From Clostridiales bacterium UBA3259 (GTDB lineage: Bacteria > Bacillota_A > Clostridia > Oscillospirales > Oscillospiraceae), in NCBI GenBank assembly GCA_002362625.1, contig DEUP01000012.1, positions 1 to 26,028 of the forward strand: 26,028 nucleotides of DNA, written 5' to 3'. Within the stretch, counting starts at the first letter, position 1; every line of letters begins with the position of its first letter. A program made the translations under genes and the position numbers. The notes under the pieces were generated by a model. That model was not told the DNA's origin, did not search any database, and saw nothing but the letters and a program-made list of their open reading frames with translations. Below are positions 1 through 7,313 of the stretch, one piece after another.

Positions 1-22
1 TACCAAACTTCGCCACACCCGG
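1..22 (-). tRNA. tRNA gene, 5' end only (probably tRNA-Pro)
   Basis: The minus strand from 22 to 1 reads CCGGGTG (acceptor strand), TG, GCGA (D stem) and AGTTTGGTA (D loop). This closely matches the first bases of the complete tRNA-Pro at 4313-4389, so a proline tRNA is likely. The anticodon lies outside the window, so the identity is inferred from similarity only. A good promoter sits just upstream at 55-83, and a short hairpin (33-48) lies in the leader between them. Confidence 0.75.
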
Positions 23-54
23 ATCATTTGATGCTGTCTCCTGACAGCTTGAAT

Positions 55-83
55 ATAATAGCACACCTTGCCGAAAAATGCAA
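55..83 (-). promoter_or_regulatory. Sigma-A-type promoter of the left-edge tRNA
   Basis: On the minus strand TTGCAT (83-78) and TATTAT (60-55) are separated by exactly 17 bases. The predicted start is near 47, about 25 bases before the tRNA. Confidence 0.7.
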
Positions 84-103
84 GTGTTTTTTTCAAAATT
101 TTG

Positions 104-154
104 AAAAAAATTTTGAAGCCCTCCGCAAGCCGGAACCTTTTCCGGTTTGCGGAG
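104..154 (-). terminator. Intrinsic terminator of the radical-SAM/thioesterase operon
   Basis: Bases 121-135 and 140-154 form a 15-bp stem with one G-T pair and a 4-base loop. On the minus strand the stem is followed by GGCTTCAAAATTTTTTT. It lies 13 bases beyond the thioesterase stop and closes the six-gene operon. Confidence 0.85.
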
Positions 155-167
155 CATGGCCTTTCGA

Positions 168-623
168 TTATGCTTCCCCGGGCTTACAGAAATAGATGCC
201 AGTACCGGATACGCATACCTTCTCCGGAAGCTCCGCGCGCATGGCCTCCGCCGACAGGCTGATGAAGCTGCGGGTTACGGAAATGACACGCACCTTAATA
301 AGCGCTGTTTCCCCGGGGATCAGAGGGCGGTGGTAGTCAACCGACATTTGAATCGTGGGGGCGATGCCTTCGCCCTGCTTCACGCTGTAGGCGATAAAGC
401 CCATGGCCTGATCCAAAATGGTGGCGCACATACCTCCGTGGAGGGTACCGGCAGTATTGCACATCCATGGCGCTGTTTCGCATGTCATGATGCATACATT
501 TGTTTCCTCGTCATAGGAAATCAGACGAAACTGCAAAATGTCTCCGATGGAGCCGGGAACGATTTGGGAAAACGCCTCGATCCGGCTTCGGATTGCTTCC
601 TCCAGCTTACTCCCCGCGTTCAC
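168..623 (-). CDS. PaaI-family hotdog-fold thioesterase
   Basis: 151-residue protein of the PaaI/acyl-CoA thioesterase type. Enzymes of this family hydrolyse acyl- or aryl-CoA thioesters in the cytoplasm; the substrate here cannot be told. The hallmark AGTLHGGM segment followed by the helix carrying D (TILDQAMG) is present, as is the central strand SVDYHRPLIPGE typical of the fold. The chosen start is GTG at 623, which overlaps the end of the upstream zinc-ribbon gene by 17 bases. An earlier in-frame start would extend far into that gene and gives sequence unlike the family. It is the last gene of the minus-strand operon and is followed by a strong terminator. Confidence 0.85.
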   Translation of the reverse strand: MNAGSKLEEAIRSRIEAFSQIVPGSIGDILQFRLISYDEETNVCIMTCETAPWMCNTAGTLHGGMCATILDQAMGFIAYSVKQGEGIAPTIQMSVDYHRPLIPGETALIKVRVISVTRSFISLSAEAMRAELPEKVCVSGTGIYFCKPGEA

Positions 624-825
624 TGCTGACAACCTTGCCGATGTTCCACAAATGGGCCACGGCTCGTTCGGCTTCCGCCTTTTCCGCTTCCGTATTGTAC
701 TCCAAATAAACGGTGTGGGCGCTGCAGTCACAGCATTCCACCTGTACGCTCCAGCCGCCCTCGTGGGTGATGATGCCCGCGCCCCGGCAGATGGGGCATT
801 CCTCTAACTCGAATCTTTCGTCCAT
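607..825 (-). CDS. Small zinc-ribbon protein, Lar-like
   Basis: 72 residues. It starts at ATG 825 behind an AAGGAG ribosome binding site. It carries two CxxC pairs (ECPICRG near residue 10 and ECCDCSA near residue 31) and then a helix ending in HLWNIG. The layout CPxC-Gx...W.V.C..C.A......T...A...WN is that of the restriction-alleviation (Lar) family of small zinc ribbons, which are common in phages. Here it is embedded in a housekeeping operon, 13 bases after the TIGR03936 gene and overlapping the thioesterase, so a restriction-alleviation role is doubtful. A general zinc-ribbon protein of unknown role is the safer reading. Confidence 0.7.
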   Translation of the reverse strand: MDERFELEECPICRGAGIITHEGGWSVQVECCDCSAHTVYLEYNTEAEKAEAERAVAHLWNIGKVVSSERGE

Positions 826-838
826 GGTTCGCTTCTCC

Positions 839-1498
839 TTATCGAAATATAGTTTCATTGGTATCATACAGCTCAATGCGCTGACAGCATACAAAGTCCG
901 GCTTCAGCTCCGGAAGATACCTGGTAATGGCGGCGCTGAGCTGCATGGGATTTAAGGTGGGATTCAGGCAGCAGCCCAGTATTTCCAGCCTCAGCTCCTG
1001 CACATTTACCCGGGTCACGGAAAGCCGCCGGATCATGGGAATCAGATCCTGCTCTGTGACGCCGTTTTTGTTTTTCTTTTCCACTGTCAGACGCTCCCGG
1101 GCAAACAGGGCGGCAATGGCCTCCTGGGCGCTTTCCGGAATGCCCCGGTCATATTCCAAGGTGACGGCGGACTGAAGCAGACTGAGGTTTTTCAGCTTTT
1201 GCCCATCAGGATAGACCTTTAAAATCTGTACGCCGCTGATGAGGGCGCTGTTTAACCGGTCAGCCACTTCCTCCCAGGAGGGAATCCGGCCTTCCAGATC
1301 GAAGTCCAGAAGCTCACACCGGCTTTTCACGCCCAGGCTCAAAGGCAGGGCAATGGACACGGAGGGACGGGGATTGAAGCCCTGGGTGTGGGTCAGAGAC
1401 AGCCCGGCCCGCTGGAAGGCTCGCTGGAACAGCCGCATGAGATCCAGGTGGGAAATGTAGACGGCGGAGCCGGTTTTTTCAAATAAGGCTCTAGGCAT
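839..1498 (-). CDS. TIGR03936-family radical-SAM-associated protein (DUF2344)
   Basis: 219 residues. The N-terminus has the family pattern (F.KTG.A.YISHLDLMR.F.RA..RAGL....QGFNPRP), followed by PLSLGV..RCE. This family almost always sits beside, or is fused to, TIGR03960 radical-SAM proteins, and here its ATG overlaps the stop of that gene by 8 bases, suggesting translational coupling. The pair may act in RNA or ribosome modification, but no reaction is established that I can name. In many Clostridia the next gene is ribonuclease G (rng); here it is replaced by a zinc ribbon and a thioesterase. Confidence 0.9.
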   Translation of the reverse strand: MPRALFEKTGSAVYISHLDLMRLFQRAFQRAGLSLTHTQGFNPRPSVSIALPLSLGVKSRCELLDFDLEGRIPSWEEVADRLNSALISGVQILKVYPDGQKLKNLSLLQSAVTLEYDRGIPESAQEAIAALFARERLTVEKKNKNGVTEQDLIPMIRRLSVTRVNVQELRLEILGCCLNPTLNPMQLSAAITRYLPELKPDFVCCQRIELYDTNETIFR

Positions 1499-3326
1499 CG
1501 CAGTCCACCTCCTTCAGCAGGCTGTTGGCGCCGCATCCGGCACAGCCATGGCGGCAGTCCGGGGTCACCGCCTCCTGGTAAGCGCGCCTGCGTTCTTTTT
1601 TCAGGAACATCTTGGTGACGCCCACGTCTATTAAGTCCCAGGGGAGGAGCTCGTCCTCGCCATAGCCTCTTGTGGTGTAGTAGTCCATATCCACGCCCCA
1701 TTTTTGGAAGGCATCCTGCCACAGGTCATACCGGAAGTATTCGTCCCAGCCGTCCAGCCGGGCGCCGTTTTTCACAGCTTCTTCAATCACCGGCCCCAAG
1801 CGGCGGTCGCCCCGGGCAAAGACCGCCTCCAGCCGGCTTAAGTCCGGGCTGTGGTAGTCATATTCAATGGACTTGGAATAGAAGTGAGACTTTAAAAGTT
1901 TACACCGCCGGAGATATTCCTGGGGCGTGATCTGCTTTTCCCACTGGAAGGGCGTGTGGGGCTTGGGTACGAAATAGGCCGTTGCCACATGCACCCGCAG
2001 GCCCCGCTTTTTGTTGACAGCATTTGCCTGCCAGGTTTTGATGACCTTATAAACCAGGTCGGCAATTCCCAAAACGTCCTCGTCGGTTTCCGTGGGCAGA
2101 CCCAGCATAAAGTACAGCTTTACGTTGTTCCAGCCGCCGGAAAAGGCTCTGGCGCAGGTGTTCAGAATTTCGTCCTCCGTCAGGTTTTTGTTGATCACAT
2201 CCCGCAGCCGTTGGGTTCCAGCCTCCGGGGCAAAGGTCAGGCCGCTTTTTCGGAGGGTTTGCAGCTTTTCCATCAGCTCCTGGGAGAAGTTATCCGCCCG
2301 GAGAGAGGGCACGGAGAGATTCACACGGTTTTGGGCGCAGTAGGGGATCAACAGATCCGTCAGCTCCTTCAGGCCCCGGTAGTCCGAGGTGGAGAGGCTG
2401 GATACGGTGATTTCGTTAATGCCGGAGCAGCCCAGGGTTTCCACTGCCTGACGGTAGAGAACCTCCGGACTTTTTTTACGCACAGGGCGGCAGGAAAAAC
2501 CGGCCTGGCAGAATCGGCAGCCCCGGATACAGCCCCGAAAAGCCTCCAAATTGGCCCGGTCATGGACGATTTCCGTAGAAGGGACAATCATTTCTGTGGG
2601 GAAGTAGGCGCTGTCCAGATCCTCTACGATCCGCTTTTGCACCGTCTCCGGGGCGCCCTCCTGAGGAATCACGGCGGCAAGGGTACCGTCCTCGTGGTAT
2701 TCGTGGTGGTAGAAGCTGGGAACATACACCCCAGGGATCTTGGAAACCTCCCGGAGGAACTGCTCCTTGCTCCAATCCTCTGCCTTTGCCCTGTCGTACA
2801 GGGAGACAATCTCTACGGTGATGTCCTCGCCCTCGCCCAGGGAGAAAAAATCAATAAAGTCCGCCAGGGGTTCCGGATTGAAGGCGCAGACGCCACCGGC
2901 AAAGACCATATTTTTTAGTCCATGGCGACCCTTTACATGGAGGGGAATGCCTGCCAGATTCAGCATGTTCAGGATATTGGAATAGGACATTTCATAGCCG
3001 ATGGTAAAGGCGATCATGTCATGCTCCCGGATGGGCTGCTGGCTTTCCAGTGCCCACAGGGGCAGATGATTTGCCCGCATGGCTTCTTCCATATCGCCCC
3101 AGGGGGCAAATACCCGTTCGCACCAGACGCCCTCCATCCGGTTCATGACGCCGTAGAGAATCCGCATGCCCAGATTGGACATGCCGATCTCGTAGGTGTC
3201 CGGGAAGCAGAAGGCGACGCGCACCCGGACGTCCTTGGGATCTTTTTTTATTTCGCCCCATTCTCCGCCGGTATAGCGGGCAGGCTTCTGCACCGAAAGG
3301 AGAAGGCGTTGTTTCAGGTCGGTCAT
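1491..3326 (-). CDS. TIGR03960-family radical SAM protein with B12-binding-like N-terminal domain
   Basis: 611 residues. The N-terminal part (about 35-230) resembles the B12-binding-like domain of these proteins (CFPDTYEIGMSNLGM). The radical SAM core follows, with the 4Fe-4S motif CxxxCxxC at C266, C270 and C273 (RGCIRGCRFCQAG). The extreme C-terminus carries a second CxxxCxxC (C591, C595, C598), which could bind another cluster or a metal. Start ATG 3326 follows a GAGGT element. It is third in the operon, 27 bases after the M50 protease, and overlaps its TIGR03936 partner by 8 bases. The family is certain; the substrate is unknown. Confidence 0.92.
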   Translation of the reverse strand: MTDLKQRLLLSVQKPARYTGGEWGEIKKDPKDVRVRVAFCFPDTYEIGMSNLGMRILYGVMNRMEGVWCERVFAPWGDMEEAMRANHLPLWALESQQPIREHDMIAFTIGYEMSYSNILNMLNLAGIPLHVKGRHGLKNMVFAGGVCAFNPEPLADFIDFFSLGEGEDITVEIVSLYDRAKAEDWSKEQFLREVSKIPGVYVPSFYHHEYHEDGTLAAVIPQEGAPETVQKRIVEDLDSAYFPTEMIVPSTEIVHDRANLEAFRGCIRGCRFCQAGFSCRPVRKKSPEVLYRQAVETLGCSGINEITVSSLSTSDYRGLKELTDLLIPYCAQNRVNLSVPSLRADNFSQELMEKLQTLRKSGLTFAPEAGTQRLRDVINKNLTEDEILNTCARAFSGGWNNVKLYFMLGLPTETDEDVLGIADLVYKVIKTWQANAVNKKRGLRVHVATAYFVPKPHTPFQWEKQITPQEYLRRCKLLKSHFYSKSIEYDYHSPDLSRLEAVFARGDRRLGPVIEEAVKNGARLDGWDEYFRYDLWQDAFQKWGVDMDYYTTRGYGEDELLPWDLIDVGVTKMFLKKERRRAYQEAVTPDCRHGCAGCGANSLLKEVDCDA

Positions 3327-3353
3327 AGTGTTACCTCTTAGAAATTGGTAGCC

Positions 3354-3929
3354 CTATTGTACCCTGATTTGACGCTGTTTGCAAGGCTTTTTTCGCAAGA
3401 ATGCGCTTATCAGCAGGATCAGCAAAAGAAAAATAGGAAATATCCCCAGAGAAAGGCGGACTGCTCCATAAAGGCAGACAGCGGTCAGCAGCGTAAAAAC
3501 GGTCCGGGTGATCCATTTCCCGATTACATTGGCTTTGTTAGGGAAAAGCAGCGAAAGCAGACACAGCAAGGCACGTCCCCCATCCAGGGGATAGATGGGG
3601 AGCAGATTAAACAATCCCTGAGCAGCCCCGCATAGAGAGAGCATGGGGAAGGGGTGACAGAGGGTAAGCAGGAGCAGGCTCCCCGCGGGCCCTGCCAGAG
3701 CGCACAGAAGTTCCGGAACGTCCCCGGTTAGATTTGTCTCGATCACAGCGCCGGCAAGTCCTATCCGTACGCCCAGAACCCGGTATCCACAAAGGAGAAT
3801 GGCAAGGATATGGAAGCCCTCATGGATCACCGCAGCCAAAGCGGCGGCGCACAGCCAGGGCAGGGGAACCAGCAGGAGCAGCAGGGCGGCGAGAAAAAAG
3901 CTCCAAGGCTCAAAGATGAATGCCGGCAC
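3354..3929 (-). CDS. M50 site-2 (intramembrane) metalloprotease, SpoIVFB-like
   Basis: 191 residues, almost entirely hydrophobic, with about five or six membrane segments. The zinc motif HExxH is seen as HEGFH near residue 36 and the third-ligand motif as NLLPIYPLDGGR near residue 108, both diagnostic for site-2 proteases. Start GTG 3929 follows AGGTGAT and overlaps the upstream gene by 20 bases. Proteases of this family cut substrates inside the membrane; SpoIVFB activates pro-sigma-K in sporulation. Adjacency to TIGR03960/TIGR03936 is a recurrent Clostridia arrangement. It has no CBS domain and is shorter than B. subtilis SpoIVFB, so a sporulation role is only possible. Confidence 0.88.
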   Translation of the reverse strand: MPAFIFEPWSFFLAALLLLLVPLPWLCAAALAAVIHEGFHILAILLCGYRVLGVRIGLAGAVIETNLTGDVPELLCALAGPAGSLLLLTLCHPFPMLSLCGAAQGLFNLLPIYPLDGGRALLCLLSLLFPNKANVIGKWITRTVFTLLTAVCLYGAVRLSLGIFPIFLLLILLISAFLRKKPCKQRQIRVQ

Positions 3930-4203
3930 CTTGGATCACCTGAAGGCAGAAGTTTGCGAAGGCATCGGAAAAGGACTGGCCGGTTTTCAGTGCTGAGGTC
4001 AAGTTCTGGATGGCTGCCGCCGTAACAGCGGCGTCTCCCGGGAGGAGAAGCTCCTGAAGGATTTGGGAGCCTTGGCGCCAGTATTTTCCGGTGAGGAGAA
4101 GAAAAAGAAGAAAAAAGAGGACGGTAAACAGGGGAAGGGTGGAGGAGCGCTTCTTTCTGACAGGCGTATTGCCGCCTTGGGAATAATCAATCCGATAACC
4201 CAT
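3910..4203 (-). CDS. Small single-pass membrane protein upstream of the M50 protease
   Basis: 97 residues. A charged N-terminus (RKKRS near residue 17) is followed by one strong membrane helix (about residues 23-38, LPLFTVLFFLLFLLL) and then an extracytoplasmic region of about 55 residues. ATG 4203 follows GAGGTGAT. The position directly before, and overlapping, the SpoIVFB-like protease is that of spoIVFA-type partners. It lacks the large M23/LytM part of those proteins, so it may be a reduced regulator or simply an unknown protein. It is the first gene of the minus-strand operon. I see no convincing promoter for it in the 70 bases before the tRNA-Pro promoter. Confidence 0.7.
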   Translation of the reverse strand: MGYRIDYSQGGNTPVRKKRSSTLPLFTVLFFLLFLLLTGKYWRQGSQILQELLLPGDAAVTAAAIQNLTSALKTGQSFSDAFANFCLQVIQGAGIHL

Positions 4204-4272
4204 TGTATCACCTCAGACAAGGGTATGCGGATCGTGAGAAAAAGAGAAGGACAGATTTGCCAATTTTGGTGG

Positions 4273-4301
4273 TTGACAGAAGGGGATTTACCGATTATAA
4301 T
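4273..4301 (+). promoter_or_regulatory. Perfect-consensus sigma-A promoter of tRNA-Pro
   Basis: TTGACA (4273-4278), a 17-base spacer and TATAAT (4296-4301) match the vegetative consensus at every position. The predicted start is about 5 bases before the tRNA. Confidence 0.9.
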
Positions 4302-4312
4302 ATATGAGATTT

Positions 4313-4389
4313 CGGGGTGTGGCGAAGCTTGGTATCGCGCTTGGTTCGGGTCCAAGAGACCTCGGGTTCGAATCCCGACACTCCGACCA
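4313..4389 (+). tRNA. tRNA-Pro (anticodon CGG)
   Basis: Cloverleaf: acceptor CGGGGTG pairs with CACTCCG, the anticodon stem is CTTGG/CCAAG around loop TTCGGGT, the T arm is CGGGTTCGAATCCCG, discriminator A, and CCA is encoded (4387-4389). The anticodon CGG reads CCG codons. It stands alone behind its own promoter. The sequence just downstream has repeats and a broken reading frame, suggesting the 3' end has served as an integration target. Confidence 0.95.
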
Positions 4390-4603
4390 GGAAAACAGTC
4401 GTTTTTGCAGCGTAAAAGTTGTGAAAACGGCTATTTTCTTTCGTAAGAGGCTTGAATTGACCCAAATAAATCGTACTCCGGTTTGGGTCAACTGCACCGC
4501 CATATCCGCTCCTGACCCAAATATGACCCAAACGGGAGTGGTTTTGAGAACTGTCGAAAACATACCTGATTTCAAAAGTTCGGAAAACGCCGTTTTTCAG
4601 ATA
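4390..4603. repeat. TGACCCAAA repeat cluster downstream of tRNA-Pro (possible arm-type sites)
   Basis: No gene is seen here. The box TGACCCAAA occurs four times. Bases 4457-4466 and 4482-4491 form a perfect 10-bp inverted repeat (TTGACCCAAA / TTTGGGTCAA). Two direct copies lie at 4513-4521 and 4524-4532, 11 bases apart, about one helical turn. Several short GAAAAC...GTTTT inverted repeats flank them. Repeats of this kind next to a tRNA 3' end fit integrase arm-binding sites of an integrated element, but operator sites for a lost regulator are equally possible. Confidence 0.5.
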
Positions 4604-4970
4604 TTATCCCGGTGCTGTTTTGGCACCGGGATTGGTTGTGTTCGGGGTTATTTGTTTCTTCGTATTGTTAGTTGCTGTCTGACGGTAGTTTGACATGATG
4701 TCTGGCGGTAGTGACGATTCCACGTTCTGCCGCAGGAAGCTGCCTACCTTCTGTGCAGCGTCCTGCACATTCGCGTCAAGATGTGTGCCATCCTTGGCGG
4801 GGTAGTCATCCCCAAAGATGGAGTGCTTTTCCCGCTGATCGTTGGGGATCTGAAGAATTACGGAAAGCAGATGAGTTCTTGGGTTGTGGACCTCTCCAGG
4901 GAATACAGGGCGACAAGAACCTTGTCTTACTTGCCGCCTGTTTTCACAGGAATAGATACATGGTCGCCTC
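4604..4970 (-). pseudogene. Open frame without a start, probable 3' relic of a mobile-element gene
   Basis: A minus-strand frame stays open from inside the alpha-galactosidase 3' end down to the TAA at 4604, about 120 codons, without a plausible start or ribosome binding site. The last 60 or so residues look protein-like (around DGTHLDANVQDAAQKVGSFL). This loosely recalls the C-terminal end of tyrosine recombinases but lacks the catalytic tyrosine at the expected place, so I do not call it an integrase. It follows the repeats beside tRNA-Pro, which favours a decayed integrated element. The first half could also be non-coding. Confidence 0.3.
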
Positions 4971-7148
4971 TTAAAGTTCCTGAAGGAACAAATGAAATCC
5001 AGGGTACTCTCCCATAGGCATGGGAAGCAGCCAGCCGCCGTTCATCAGGGCCTCACCAGAGTATTCGCCCTGACCATTAACTCTGTAGTGGGCGCTGGGG
5101 TCTAAGCCTTTTAGCCGCAGAACCCGGAAGGGGGGCGAGGAATGAGCCTCCCCATAAACCACGGACACCAGCGCCTCCCCCTTATCCGGGGAAACCTGCT
5201 CCCATGCGGTAAGAGGGCCGCCGGGGACAGTCAAACGGTAGTAATCCCCGTTTTGAATAAGATCGTAATGCTCCTTAAAGAAGGCCACCTGCTCCCGGAT
5301 CAACTGCTTTTCCTCCTGGGTCGTCTCATTTAAATCCATCTCATAGCCGAAGGTTCCAGACATTGCAACCACGCCCCGGGTATTCAGAGAAACCCTGCGC
5401 CCGGTCTGGGCATTGGGAACGGCGGAGACATGCGCGCCCATGGTAGAAACGGGATAGCAGAAGCTGGTTCCGTACTGGATATTGAGGCGGTCTACCGCAT
5501 CCGTATTGTCGCTGCACCAGATTTGGGGGGTGTAGTAAAGCATTCCCAAATCGAATCTTCCGCCCCCACCGGAGCAGCCCTCAATCAGCATATGGGGATA
5601 ATCCCGGCGCATTCGATCCAGCATTTCGTATACGCCAAGGACATACCGGTGCAGCACCTCCCCCTGCCGAGACCCAGGAAGGGCATTGGAGAACACATCG
5701 GTGAGGCTTCGGTTCATATCCCACTTGACATAGGAAATATCCGCACTGTCCAACACCTTTTTGATGGAGCCATAGACATAATCCCGAACCTCCCGCCGGG
5801 AGAAATCCAGCACCAGCTGACACCGGCTCCGGGTCTGAGACCGTCCGGGAACCGCCAAGGACCAATCCGGGTGGGCACGGTAGAGGTCGCTGTCCTCATT
5901 TACCATCTCCGGCTCTACCCAGATGCCAAAGGACATGCCCAGCTCCTTGATCCGCTCGGCTAGACGGCTCACACCGCCAGGGAGCTTCCGTTCATTTACG
6001 AACCAGTCACCCAGTCCGCTGGTATCGCTGTCCCGCTTTCCAAACCAGCCGTCGTCCATAACAAACAGGTCGATTCCCAGAGGGGCGGCGGCACGGGCGA
6101 TGGAAACCAGCTTCTCCTCGTCGAAACGGAAGTCCGTAGCCTCCCAGTTGTTGATAAGGATGGGGCGGCGGCGGCCCTGATAGGGGTCGTGGATCAGATT
6201 TTTCCGGATGGCACGATGGAATTGGCGGCTCATCTGTCCGAAGCCATTGGGAGAGCAGACAATGGCCGCTTCCGGTGCGGTGAAGGCCTCTCCCGGTTTC
6301 AGCATCCAGCAAAAATGGTCAGGATTCAGTCCCAGAACAAGGCGGTTGTGCTCCATCTGGGTGCGCTCCGCAGCGGCAAGGAAGTTACCGCTGTACACAA
6401 GAGCCGCTCCATAGCACAAGCCATAGTCCTCGTCCGCACGATGCTCACAGAGCATGACAAAGGGGTTATGATGGTGGCTGGAGGTGCCCCGGACGCTTTC
6501 TACGCTTTGAACACCGGGGCGGAGAGGCGTGCGGTTCAGGTTTCTTTCTAGGGTGTGACAGCCGTCAAAGGTGATAAAATCAAAATCGCCGCCTTGAAAA
6601 TCCAGACACAGAGATGCACACCGGCGCAGAGAAACCGTCTCTGTTCCCCGATTCACAACCCGGACAGAACGGGTGATCAGATCGTATTTTTCCAGCACGC
6701 CATAGTACAGCTCTACCTGCATTCCGGCGGCAGCATCCTCCAGAGTGATGGCCAGCGTTTCCCACTCGTCTCCACCCCAGAAAGCAGGCAGGCCGTCCAA
6801 GGCATACTTTCCCCGGCGGAGTGTGAAGCCCACATAGCGAAGATCCGCCATGCGGCTGCCGTTTTCCGATTCAAATTCAATGGAGGGCAGACGAAAGTCT
6901 CCTGCGCCGCAGGTGGAATATTCCTGAGGCAGGGTATCCAGGGAGTAGGCCCGGTTATCCCCGGCCTCATCGGGGTTGGGAGAGAAGCCCCGGTCCGCAT
7001 ATCCAATCAGATAGGAAAGATCCCCCTCCTGGATTCGTGGGCCGTAGTAGGTATGGAGCAGAACCTGATACCGATCCGCTTTCATCTGATAGGTGGTATT
7101 TTGGGTGTGCAATGTAAACACACGGTTGTTACCGTCAATTGCGATCAT
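4971..7148 (-). CDS. Alpha-galactosidase, GH36
   Basis: 725 residues, the usual length of the GH36 group that includes Geobacillus AgaA and RafA. It hydrolyses terminal alpha-1,6-galactose from melibiose, raffinose or stachyose. The N-terminal beta-sandwich (about 1-320) precedes the TIM barrel. The nucleophile Asp is D477 in YVKWDMNR, the acid/base Asp is D547 in CSDNTD, and MDDGWFG (364-370) and EPEMVN (412-417) are barrel motifs of the family. There is no signal peptide, so the enzyme is cytoplasmic and acts on imported sugar. ATG 7148 follows GGGAGGA. It has its own promoter (7185-7213) but lies downstream of, and in line with, the ABC transporter genes. Confidence 0.95.
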   Translation of the reverse strand: MIAIDGNNRVFTLHTQNTTYQMKADRYQVLLHTYYGPRIQEGDLSYLIGYADRGFSPNPDEAGDNRAYSLDTLPQEYSTCGAGDFRLPSIEFESENGSRMADLRYVGFTLRRGKYALDGLPAFWGGDEWETLAITLEDAAAGMQVELYYGVLEKYDLITRSVRVVNRGTETVSLRRCASLCLDFQGGDFDFITFDGCHTLERNLNRTPLRPGVQSVESVRGTSSHHHNPFVMLCEHRADEDYGLCYGAALVYSGNFLAAAERTQMEHNRLVLGLNPDHFCWMLKPGEAFTAPEAAIVCSPNGFGQMSRQFHRAIRKNLIHDPYQGRRRPILINNWEATDFRFDEEKLVSIARAAAPLGIDLFVMDDGWFGKRDSDTSGLGDWFVNERKLPGGVSRLAERIKELGMSFGIWVEPEMVNEDSDLYRAHPDWSLAVPGRSQTRSRCQLVLDFSRREVRDYVYGSIKKVLDSADISYVKWDMNRSLTDVFSNALPGSRQGEVLHRYVLGVYEMLDRMRRDYPHMLIEGCSGGGGRFDLGMLYYTPQIWCSDNTDAVDRLNIQYGTSFCYPVSTMGAHVSAVPNAQTGRRVSLNTRGVVAMSGTFGYEMDLNETTQEEKQLIREQVAFFKEHYDLIQNGDYYRLTVPGGPLTAWEQVSPDKGEALVSVVYGEAHSSPPFRVLRLKGLDPSAHYRVNGQGEYSGEALMNGGWLLPMPMGEYPGFHLFLQEL

Positions 7149-7184
7149 AGGAATCCTCCCTGGTCATGTGGTGTAGGTATGGGT

Positions 7185-7213
7185 ATTATACGGGATTTTT
7201 GCATAGAAGGCAA
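7185..7213 (-). promoter_or_regulatory. Promoter of the alpha-galactosidase gene
   Basis: Minus strand TTGCCT (7213-7208), a 17-base spacer and TATAAT (7190-7185). The predicted start leaves a leader of about 30 bases. Two inverted repeats between the permease stop and this promoter (7214-7237, and one around 7268-7293) could end part of the upstream transcript, but neither has a U-run on the minus strand. Confidence 0.7.
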
Positions 7214-7313
7214 GGGCGGACTTTCCAAAATCCGCCCCCCAATTCAGAGTTTCCCTCTGGAAACAGCCTCGGCATTTTGAAAAGTGCCGGGGCCGCTCCA
7301 GGGAAAGAGAAGG

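Noticed and set aside
1956..2918. 320-codon open frame on the plus strand
   Set aside because: Antisense to the TIGR03960 gene, composition typical of a shadow frame.
4288..4575. Frame reading CRDSNPRSLGPEPSA on the minus strand
   Set aside because: It is the antisense translation of tRNA-Pro, a well-known kind of false gene call.
7214..7237. GGGCGGA/TCCGCCC hairpin as a terminator after the permease gene
   Set aside because: No U-run follows on either strand. It may be an attenuating or spacer hairpin only.
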